Source: Gammaproteobacteria bacterium UBA3532
Lineage (GTDB): Bacteria; Pseudomonadota; Gammaproteobacteria; Enterobacterales; UBA3532
Assembly (NCBI GenBank): GCA_002376965.1
Contig: DFOV01000065.1
Coordinates: 1-5,179, forward strand
Direction of reading: 5' to 3'
DNA length: 5,179 bases
Part shown: positions 1 to 5,179 of the stretch, piece by piece
Layout of the letters: each line of letters opens with the position of its first letter
Numbering within the stretch: the stretch's first letter is position 1
The notes under the pieces: generated by a model
Told to the model about the DNA's origin: nothing
Database searches by the model: none
What the model saw: only the letters and a program-made list of their open reading frames with translations
Program-made: the position numbers and the translations under genes

Positions 1-309
1 CTCACCAAAGGGTAAGGATTTTTCGGCCATTAACCATTCATGGAAGTTCTCATTGGCTTTTACCAAACCAGTATGGCGCGCTTCCAGCACCACACCGCGT
101 AGCTTGTAAATCACTTCATCGGCGTAATCTGGTTGCTTCGCAATATCAGGGTTTAACGAACACAACGCGTCTTTCAGCCATTCATCGACGAAGATATCCT
201 GCGCTTGTTTGGGCAGGTTTTCACCGTGGCAGTAAGTCCATTTTACGCCGTTTAAAGCTTTTAAACGGTCAATAATTCCATTTTCTGTGACGGTTTGTTC
301 GTTAAACAT
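1..309 (-). CDS. hsdR: HsdR, Type I restriction enzyme subunit R, N-terminal part (runs off left edge)
   Basis: HsdR is the motor and nuclease subunit of a Type I enzyme: it hydrolyses ATP, pulls in unmethylated DNA and cuts it. Only the first 103 codons are here, open to the window edge. They resemble the start of the HSDR_N domain: an opening like MFNEQTVTENGIIDRL, an acidic/hydrophobic stretch with DALCSLNP (residues about 48-55), and RGVVLEARHTGLVKANENFH around residues 70-90, a usual HsdR pattern (vvLeaR..gLv.aN..Fh). The PD-(D/E)XK nuclease residues and the helicase motifs lie beyond the edge, so integrity cannot be judged. The chosen ATG (309-307) is 1 base after the hsdS stop and has GGGG (316-319) 6 bases upstream. 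An in-frame ATG at 321-319 would add four residues (MGHK) and overlap hsdS, but has no clear ribosome site. Position after hsdM and hsdS supports the call. Confidence 0.9.
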   Translation of the reverse strand, partial: MFNEQTVTENGIIDRLKALNGVKWTYCHGENLPKQAQDIFVDEWLKDALCSLNPDIAKQPDYADEVIYKLRGVVLEARHTGLVKANENFHEWLMAEKSLPFGE

Positions 310-310
310 C

Positions 311-1483
311 TTATGCCCCATTAATTATGCATGTTGCCAGCCGAGTAGACTTTGACTTTGCGTCACTCAGAAGCGTCGCTTCATTTTGAAATTGATTCCA
401 AATATTGATGATTTCTGACTGCTTATTAACGCTTAATAGGGGGACGGGGAGCTTCTTTTGAGCTGTTATTCCTATGTACGCTCGAGTGGATTGCGCGGAT
501 AGCGACTTCAGTATCTTTTGAAAGCTTCGACTGCGGAAGTAAACCTCTAAAAATTTCGCAAGCAACCTACCACTCTCATTGACTCGATAGTATGTAACTT
601 GAGGCGTGAGCATTATATAATCAGAAACTGCTGGTGTGACCGCCACAAGGCCAACCGTTCCTTTATGACTAAGCAATATGTCTCCAGGATAAGAAAAGCC
701 AATACGTAGTTTATCGGCTCGATCTTTCGCCAGTTTTTTACAGCCAGCCATATCAACTTTTCCAAAACTCAAGTCGCTGGCCATAACAAATGGAATTCCA
801 CTGGAAACATATTCCGACGCTTTCGGATGGTCATTTCCGTGGTTTCCATCTTGAATTTCGATTATATCCCCGGAGTCAATTAAGTCGCCGACAGTTGTAC
901 ATTCTTTTCCAAGCTTTGAAAGTTCACTCCCGATTATGCTCTCACACAATTCTGATGCGGATAATGACGCCTCTTCATAGCATTCGATGCATTGATTTAT
1001 TTTTTCAAGTAAACGTAGAGCCCTCTTTTGGGATTCGATCGGTGGGAACTCAAATTCCTGCGATTCTAATGTTTTCCATTTTATAGTCGGAGAAAGCGAG
1101 CCTTCTGAGATAGCAATTGCTCTGTTCATAAAGGCATCTGACTGCATAAAATATGGTAGAAATTCGGGGAGGATTTTGTTACCAGTCGGTCGCATTACCA
1201 TTCCATGTGCAGAAAAAATTCCATCAAAAGGAGCGAGAGCTACTCTTTTTAAATATGCGTTCCGTTTGGCAAATAAAATATCTCCCTTCTTTATGGCAAG
1301 CTTTTGTCCTTTTAAAACAACATCACTACCCCATCTTTTGATCTGCAAGCTTCCGCTATCAAGATGCTCCAAGCCGATATAGCGCTTCTCATCTCCCGGA
1401 ACTGGATTTGCTCTCTCAGAGATATGTTCTGCTACGTCTCCAAACTTCAGTAGCTGTGAGCCTTCATTGTACTGCTTATCCAT
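311..1483 (-). CDS. hsdS: HsdS, Type I DNA specificity subunit
   Basis: HsdS reads the two halves of the bipartite target and holds two HsdM subunits. The 390-residue product has the standard repeated plan. TRD1 covers about residues 10-150, with YIGLEHLD (35-42), KKGDILFAKRNAYLK (65-79) and GSLSPTIKWK (128-137). A conserved helical spacer starts at PPIESQKRALRLLEKI (147-162). TRD2 covers about 195-345, with IQDGNHGNDHP (210-220), IPFVMASDL (230-238) and GDILLSHKGTVG (267-278). A second helix starts near SVNKQSEIINIWNQF (351-365). Both TRD types recur in HsdS proteins, but the bases recognised cannot be read off. I chose ATG at 1483 rather than the upstream TTG (1519) or GTG (1516), because GGGAG (1493-1489) sits 5 bases before it and the start overlaps the hsdM stop by 8 bases (ATGGATAA). 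The gene looks more AT-rich than the upstream genes, as expected of an exchanged specificity cassette. Confidence 0.95.
   Translation of the reverse strand: MDKQYNEGSQLLKFGDVAEHISERANPVPGDEKRYIGLEHLDSGSLQIKRWGSDVVLKGQKLAIKKGDILFAKRNAYLKRVALAPFDGIFSAHGMVMRPTGNKILPEFLPYFMQSDAFMNRAIAISEGSLSPTIKWKTLESQEFEFPPIESQKRALRLLEKINQCIECYEEASLSASELCESIIGSELSKLGKECTTVGDLIDSGDIIEIQDGNHGNDHPKASEYVSSGIPFVMASDLSFGKVDMAGCKKLAKDRADKLRIGFSYPGDILLSHKGTVGLVAVTPAVSDYIMLTPQVTYYRVNESGRLLAKFLEVYFRSRSFQKILKSLSAQSTRAYIGITAQKKLPVPLLSVNKQSEIINIWNQFQNEATLLSDAKSKSTRLATCIINGA
316..319 (-). promoter_or_regulatory. Likely ribosome binding site of hsdR
   Basis: GGGG, in the last codons of hsdS, lies 6 bases before the ATG at 309. 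It is a short match and favours this start over the in-frame ATG at 321, which has no purine-rich site in front. Confidence 0.5.
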
Positions 1484-2987
1484 TAATGCTCCCGCTTTGC
1501 TGGCCAATATCTTCACCAAAAGTATCGGTTAGGTGTTTTAGGAGGTTATTGGTTTGTTTTTTAAGTTGAACACGACATACCTTCCAAGATTCGATTGCAT
1601 GCTCAACATCATAAGATTCATCTTCAGCCGTTGCTTGCACATACAGCGGAATCGACAAGTTATAAAGGTTCTGTTTAATGGTTTCGATTTCAACCAAAGA
1701 CGTAATTTCACTTTGCTTCTCTGGTGTAAAATAGGCATCACATAGTACAGCTAAGTCATCATCAGACAGGCGACTATGAGCGCGCTCACGGGTTACATGT
1801 TTCACGCCATTAATAAACAACACTTTGCTTTTTCGCTCGGTGGGTTTGTTGCAATTAAGTACCACCACGCAGGATTCCATCGGAGAGTTATAAAAGAGGT
1901 TTTTTCCTAGCCCAATCACCGCTTCGATAATGTCGGACTCGATTACCTGTTTGCGAATGCTTTGCTCGGAATCACGGAACAAGACACCGTGAGGCCAGAG
2001 CATGGCCGCGCGGCCAGTGTCGGGTTTTAAACTTTTGATGATATGGGTGTAAAACGCATAATCGGCGCAGCCTTGCGGTGGTACGCCGTAGAGGTTGCGG
2101 CCATAAGGGTCCGCAGCGAACTTGTCGCGGTTCCACTTTTTTATGGAGTAAGGCGGGTTAGCGAATATCACATCAAACTGCTTGAGTTGGTCGTTTTCAA
2201 TAAACTTGGGTTCCGCCAGGGTGTCGCCGCGCAGCACATCGAATTCTTCAATGTCGTGCAGGAACATATTCATTCGGGCTATCGCCGAAGTGAGCAGGTT
2301 TACTTCTTGGCCGTATAAATGAACCGATCTCCACTCTTCGCCATGGGTGCGTAAATCCATTACCGCATTCAGCAACATACCACCGGTGCCGCAGGTGGGA
2401 TCATAGGCGGTTTCACCGGGTTTTAAGCCCATGATGCGCGTCATCAGATGCACGACTGTACGGTTGGTATAAAACTCAGCAGCGGTGTGGCCAGAGTCGT
2501 CGGCGAATTTTTTGATGAGGTATTCGTAAGCCTCACCCAGATCATCCTGAGCGACCGACTTAATACCCAGCGGAATTTTGCTGAAGTGCTCTATCAGATC
2601 AGATAGCAGATGATCGGGTAAACGCTCTTTGTTAGTCCACTGGGCATCACCAAACACGCCATGTAAGCGCGGGTTGTTGGCTTCAATTAAGCGCAGTGCG
2701 TTTTGAATGGCTCCACCGATGTTTTTACTGGTGTGGCGCACCTTTTCCCAGCGTGCTTCTTGTGGGATATCAAAACGGTGGAACATGGGCATTGCTGCGT
2801 ATTCGGCATCGCCTTCATGGATCTCCAATGCTTCGGTGTATTCTTCTAAATACACATCCGACAGGCGCTTATAAAATAGCAGCGGGAAGATGTACTGCTT
2901 GTAGTCTGAGGCGTCGATTTGGCCGCGCAAAAACTCGGCGGCACCCCAGAGTAAATCCTCTAATTTTTTCTTATTTAATGCGCTCAT
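1476..2987 (-). CDS. hsdM: HsdM, Type I adenine-N6 DNA methyltransferase subunit
   Basis: HsdM transfers a methyl group from S-adenosylmethionine to adenine N6 in the site chosen by HsdS, and is also needed for restriction. The 503-residue protein is full length for the family. An HsdM_N-type helical domain spans about residues 8-150 (DLLWGAAEFLRGQIDASDYK at 11-30). The N6_Mtase domain follows, with FYTNRTVVHLM (172-182), the SAM-binding motif I DPTCGTGGML (196-205), YGQEVN (225-230) and the catalytic motif IV NPPY (277-280). MESCVVVLN (370-378) is another usual family segment. The C-terminal tail (about 440-490) carries NLSIPLYV and a helical end that normally packs on HsdS. No key residue is missing. 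The start overlaps the preceding stop by 4 bases (ATGA) and has a weak AAGAAGA site upstream; the end overlaps hsdS by 8 bases. The nearest relatives are probably ordinary proteobacterial hsdM genes. Confidence 0.97.
   Translation of the reverse strand: MSALNKKKLEDLLWGAAEFLRGQIDASDYKQYIFPLLFYKRLSDVYLEEYTEALEIHEGDAEYAAMPMFHRFDIPQEARWEKVRHTSKNIGGAIQNALRLIEANNPRLHGVFGDAQWTNKERLPDHLLSDLIEHFSKIPLGIKSVAQDDLGEAYEYLIKKFADDSGHTAAEFYTNRTVVHLMTRIMGLKPGETAYDPTCGTGGMLLNAVMDLRTHGEEWRSVHLYGQEVNLLTSAIARMNMFLHDIEEFDVLRGDTLAEPKFIENDQLKQFDVIFANPPYSIKKWNRDKFAADPYGRNLYGVPPQGCADYAFYTHIIKSLKPDTGRAAMLWPHGVLFRDSEQSIRKQVIESDIIEAVIGLGKNLFYNSPMESCVVVLNCNKPTERKSKVLFINGVKHVTRERAHSRLSDDDLAVLCDAYFTPEKQSEITSLVEIETIKQNLYNLSIPLYVQATAEDESYDVEHAIESWKVCRVQLKKQTNNLLKHLTDTFGEDIGQQSGSING
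1489..1493 (-). promoter_or_regulatory. Ribosome binding site that decides the hsdS start
   Basis: GGGAG lies 5 bases before the ATG at 1483, inside the last codons of hsdM. The longer reading from TTG (1519) has no comparable site and would overlap hsdM by 44 bases, so the ATG is preferred. Confidence 0.75.
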
Positions 2988-4426
2988 GATGTCTTCTTAT
3001 CGCTTAGTTGCTGCTTTAGCTGCTGGCCAAGCGCGGTTAAACGGTATTTTTGGTTACGGCTGGTTGGCTTGTCTGGAATGGTCATTTCTACCAAGGCTGG
3101 GGTGATCTCCAGTGCCGGTTTTAAGTAGTTTTTACGGAAGTGTTCGGCATCTTTTAGAGTCAAGGAGTCCTGTAATTCCACGCGTGACTGCTCACCTTTA
3201 ATTGCCAGTAGGAGCTTCGCTACTTCCGGGGTAACTTCCGGGGTGACTTCCGTGGTGACTTCCGTGGCGAACAGGGTCAAAGTCACGCCGGAGGTGCTAT
3301 CGGAGTGCCATTTCGGCGCGGGTAGGCCCGCTGCTTTACAAGCATCTTGGATCACCACACTGCCGCGGCCAAGCTTTTCCATATAGCCTTGCAGGTATAA
3401 GCCGTGGGCGATGTCTGGGTTACGCAGTACCGAGATATGGCCTTGCTGAATCTTGTGCTCGTCGATGCCTTGCGGAAACGCACCGGCGTTCCAAACTTTC
3501 AGGTGCGCGGGGCTAACTTCGACCTTAATGCCCCCAGCAAAGTTGCTGTAATCACGGTGGGCAAAGGCGTTGACAATGGCTTCGCGTACCGCTTGCTCTG
3601 GGTACATGGGGATCTCTTCGCGCTGATTATTAGCGCTGCTAAAGCGTGCGCGCGATGGCGTATTGCGCATGACAAAGGTAATCAGCTGCTCGATCACCTC
3701 GACCATTGGGCCATCGAGGTGCTGTAAATCCTGATATTCGTCGTCGGCCTTATGGCGATAACACACCGCACGCACGCGGGCTTGCGGATGGCGTTTACCC
3801 GGCGCATTGGCCAGTAATACATCGGCGGCATTGGTTAAGCGGCCGTATTTGGCCAAAGATAATAATTGCAATCGATGCAGCAAGCCTTGTTCGGCTTGCG
3901 CGACCTCTTTGGGAATGCGTTTGGCGGATAGCAGTTTTTTACAAGCGCTGGCTGATAAACCTTGTTCGTCGAGTTCAGACGAGAACAAACGCTCCCAGCG
4001 GGTAGGCTCTACTTGCTTGCGCATGACCATATCGCGGATGGTATCAACATCGGCTTTTTGGGTTTGTTCGCCGGCACGTATATAGATGTCACTGTTAAAG
4101 GCGTAGGGGATGTCTTTTCCGGCCGGCACTTCAACCACTAATAGCTGTTTGTTTTCGACTTGCTGTACTTCTACCGAAAACAGTACTGGCGGTTGAATCG
4201 CCGATTTAAGCTGGCTTTCGAGCTGTTCAGCCACCTGTTCGGCATGCTCTACACCCTTGATTTGGCCTTTATCATCGACCCCACATAGCAGGTATCCACC
4301 TTGGGTATTTAAAAAGGCGCAAACTTGCGGGCCGCAGTGTTTTAACTCGCAGCTTGTAAGGTATTCAAGGATTTGGTTTTCGCCCAGCGACAGTAGTTGC
4401 TTGAGTTGTGCGGCCGTTTTACTCAT
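2984..4426 (-). CDS. AlbA_2/Schlafen-like domain plus divergent GHKL ATPase protein (COG2865 type)
   Basis: This 480-residue protein is not a core restriction subunit. Residues about 14-133 form an AlbA_2 (Schlafen-like) domain: E16 and E21, AFLNTQGGYLLCGVDDKG (37-54), and IYIRAGEQTQKADVDTI (114-130). Residues about 255-385 form an HATPase_c_4-type domain: REAIVNAFAHRDY (281-293, N286 being the N-box Asn), VWNAGAFPQG (311-320), RNPDIAHG (335-342), YMEKLGRGS (348-356). Residues 387-402 are a TEVT/PEVT tandem repeat. Residues 403 to about 470 look like a winged helix ending in YRLTALGQQL. The family is often labelled 'putative transcriptional regulator/ATP-binding'; its biochemical role is mostly unknown, and relatives of the first domain include Schlafen RNases. 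Two departures are seen: the usual E-F-K of the first motif reads EYL (21-23), and NPG reads NAG. AGGAG (4437-4433) lies 6 bases before the start, which overlaps the DUF4062 stop by 8 bases. Its place between DUF4062 and hsdM suggests an accessory defence or control role (inference). Confidence 0.88.
   Translation of the reverse strand: MSKTAAQLKQLLSLGENQILEYLTSCELKHCGPQVCAFLNTQGGYLLCGVDDKGQIKGVEHAEQVAEQLESQLKSAIQPPVLFSVEVQQVENKQLLVVEVPAGKDIPYAFNSDIYIRAGEQTQKADVDTIRDMVMRKQVEPTRWERLFSSELDEQGLSASACKKLLSAKRIPKEVAQAEQGLLHRLQLLSLAKYGRLTNAADVLLANAPGKRHPQARVRAVCYRHKADDEYQDLQHLDGPMVEVIEQLITFVMRNTPSRARFSSANNQREEIPMYPEQAVREAIVNAFAHRDYSNFAGGIKVEVSPAHLKVWNAGAFPQGIDEHKIQQGHISVLRNPDIAHGLYLQGYMEKLGRGSVVIQDACKAAGLPAPKWHSDSTSGVTLTLFATEVTTEVTPEVTPEVAKLLLAIKGEQSRVELQDSLTLKDAEHFRKNYLKPALEITPALVEMTIPDKPTSRNQKYRLTALGQQLKQQLSDKKTS
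3222..3269 (-). repeat. Four tandem copies of a 12-bp repeat inside the ATPase gene
   Basis: On the plus strand four consecutive 12-base units start with ACTTCCG: acttccggggta, acttccggggtg, acttccgtggtg and acttccgtggcg. They code the repeated EV(T/A) linker, residues about 387-402, between the ATPase-like domain and the C-terminal winged-helix region. A unit of 12 keeps the reading frame, so gain or loss would change linker length by four residues and would not switch the gene off. Similar short Val-Thr/Pro-Glu repeats are familiar in this protein family. Confidence 0.9.
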
Positions 4427-5048
4427 GGCTTGCTCCTACTGAGGCGCTCATTTGACTGACATTTTGAAAATGTTCGGTCAGGCGCTGCTCTACGTCTTGA
4501 TAGCGGGAAAATTGCGCGACCACAAAAAGGTTGGCGTCGTCGTCGCGATCGAACTTTTGCACCCAGTTGCCTTGGCGATCATCCAGTGGCAGTTGTTCCA
4601 TGGTGGCGTCTTCGTATAAGTCGATCACCTTAATATTGGAAATGGACGCTGCGCCTTTGCGAAGTGTCAATTCTGAGCGCTGTTCTTGGGTTTTGTAACC
4701 TAAATCCATTAATAGACGGCGGGCAAAGACGACTTGGTCGTGCGCTAAAAACCAACGAGGTTTATTGAGCTCGATGGCTTTTTTCATCTCTTGGTGGGTA
4801 ATGGACAAGCCAGTTGCATCAACACCACTACCGTATTGTGGGGTAATGATGCCTAAAAATAGGTCGCATTTTTCTACTGCTTTTAGGCAGCTTTCAAAGG
4901 CGGTTTCGTTAGACGATACCGGCACTGTGCCTTTATGCGACATCCAAGCTTCATAACCAAAGGTGGTTAGTAGTGTGTATGCGCGGTCGAGCAGCTCTTC
5001 TACGCCATAAACGGTGGATGACACCATCACCCTGAGCTTTTTGCTCAT
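4419..5048 (-). CDS. DUF4062-domain protein (predicted TIR/SEFIR-like fold)
   Basis: This 209-residue protein has no signal peptide or membrane segment and should be cytosolic. The N-terminal half matches what I know of DUF4062: strand 1 VMVSST (7-12), a helix, GYEAWMSH (31-38), KCDLFLGIITPQYGSG (60-75), then SITHQEMKKAIELNKPRWFL (82-101). This alternating plan, with a Glu (E87) before an alanine helix and an NKP turn, resembles TIR/SEFIR proteins that act as NAD-consuming or signalling domains; activity here is inference only. After residue 105 I recognise nothing; an acidic DRDDDA (167-172) is present. DUF4062 is often fused to larger STAND or TPR proteins, whereas here it stands alone. The start ATG follows AGGAAGGG (5064-5057) by 8 bases and overlaps the preceding stop by 4 bases (ATGA). 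Overlap with the ATPase gene at 4419-4426 suggests the two products are made together and may act together. Confidence 0.8.
   Translation of the reverse strand: MSKKLRVMVSSTVYGVEELLDRAYTLLTTFGYEAWMSHKGTVPVSSNETAFESCLKAVEKCDLFLGIITPQYGSGVDATGLSITHQEMKKAIELNKPRWFLAHDQVVFARRLLMDLGYKTQEQRSELTLRKGAASISNIKVIDLYEDATMEQLPLDDRQGNWVQKFDRDDDANLFVVAQFSRYQDVEQRLTEHFQNVSQMSASVGASHE
4433..4437 (-). promoter_or_regulatory. Ribosome binding site of the AlbA_2/ATPase gene
   Basis: AGGAG lies 6 bases before the ATG at 4426, inside the end of the DUF4062 gene. It fixes the start and indicates re-initiation by ribosomes finishing DUF4062 (8-base overlap ATGAGTAA). Confidence 0.75.
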
Positions 5049-5179
5049 AGTTCAAACCCTTCCTTAATCAGCAGTGCTTCCAGTTCACTTTCGGCTTGCT
5101 CCAGGGCGGCCAGTTTTTGTTGGAAGTCTTTTAGCGCTTCTTCCACTGTGATGGTTTCTTCTTCCAGTGGTTTTTGTAC
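5045..5179 (-). CDS. 3' end of an upstream gene, possibly a second HsdM-like methyltransferase
   Basis: An open frame enters from the right edge and gives 44 residues before a TGA at 5047-5045, which overlaps the DUF4062 start as ATGA. The residues begin VQKPLEEETITVEEAL and end in a charged, leucine-rich helix likely to be coiled coil (LAALEQAESELEALL, about residues 23-37), finishing KEGFEL. Placed without gaps on HsdM residues 450-468 of this window, 7 of the first 15 positions are identical (V, Q, E, E, V, E, A) and several others are similar. HsdM proteins commonly end in '..YV', an acidic stretch and then such a helix, so an N6 adenine methyltransferase is the best guess. The piece is too short to exclude another coiled-coil C-terminus. 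The tight overlap shows it belongs to the same operon. Confidence 0.5.
   Translation of the reverse strand, partial: VQKPLEEETITVEEALKDFQQKLAALEQAESELEALLIKEGFEL
5057..5064 (-). promoter_or_regulatory. Ribosome binding site of the DUF4062 gene
   Basis: AGGAAGGG lies 8 bases before the ATG at 5048, within the last codons of the upstream edge gene. It supports this ATG and translational coupling through the ATGA overlap. Confidence 0.7.

Noticed and set aside
790..1382. Three plus-strand open frames opposite hsdS (790-1086, 1153-1341, 1176-1382)
   Set aside because: They mirror a well-supported gene, show no domain signature and have no convincing ribosome sites.
311..1483. Phase-variable or invertible hsdS
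   Set aside because: No second partial hsdS, recombinase gene, long inverted repeat or long simple-sequence tract is visible; homopolymers do not exceed about six bases.
1484..1519. Longer hsdS reading starting at TTG 1519
   Set aside because: No ribosome site, rare start codon and a 44-base overlap with hsdM; the ATG at 1483 has GGGAG at the right distance and the usual short overlap.
1538..1741. 67-codon minus-strand frame inside hsdM
   Set aside because: Alternative frame of hsdM, whose own frame is intact through this stretch with the expected C-terminal tail.
2043..4085. Plus-strand open frames of 90-107 codons opposite hsdM and the ATPase gene
   Set aside because: Antisense shadows of conserved coding sequence; their residues show no recognisable family pattern.
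1..5179. CRISPR array, tRNA, insertion sequence, or a promoter inside the window
   Set aside because: No spaced repeats, cloverleaf or transposase was seen, and there are no intergenic gaps; A/T-rich patches in hsdS lie within conserved coding sequence and give no convincing -35/-10 pair.

Overview
The window is a tightly packed piece of a Type I restriction-modification (hsd) operon, read entirely on the minus strand (right to left). No tRNA, rRNA, CRISPR array, insertion sequence or phage gene is visible. There is no intergenic gap longer than 1 base, so no promoter or terminator lies between genes. The operon promoter should be beyond the right edge and the terminator beyond the left edge. 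Composition is mid-GC, near 50-57% in the upstream genes by hand counts of a few lines. Together with the protein style this suits a gammaproteobacterium, possibly aquatic, but that assignment is a weak inference.

Layout in transcription order: (1) 5179-5045, the last 44 codons of an upstream gene, whose end can be lined up without gaps with the C-terminal region of the HsdM in this window, so it may be a second methyltransferase subunit; (2) 5048-4419, a stand-alone 209-residue DUF4062-type protein with a predicted TIR/SEFIR-like alpha/beta fold; (3) 4426-2984, a 480-residue protein with an AlbA_2/Schlafen-like N-domain, a divergent GHKL-type ATPase domain (COG2865 type) and a C-terminal winged-helix-like region, with a 12-bp tandem repeat coding the linker; (4) 2987-1476, hsdM, the adenine-N6 DNA methyltransferase subunit; (5) 1483-311, hsdS, the two-TRD specificity subunit; (6) 309-1, the first 103 codons of hsdR, the restriction/translocase subunit, which runs off the left edge.

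Every junction is coupled: 4-base, 8-base, 4-base and 8-base overlaps followed by a 1-base gap. HsdM, HsdS and HsdR should form a pentameric Type I enzyme that methylates its own DNA and translocates and cuts unmodified DNA. The DUF4062 and AlbA_2/ATPase genes are not core subunits. Their placement before hsdM in the same translationally coupled unit suggests an accessory anti-phage or regulatory module carried with the restriction enzyme. That pairing, plus the possible second M-like gene, is the most interesting part of the window.
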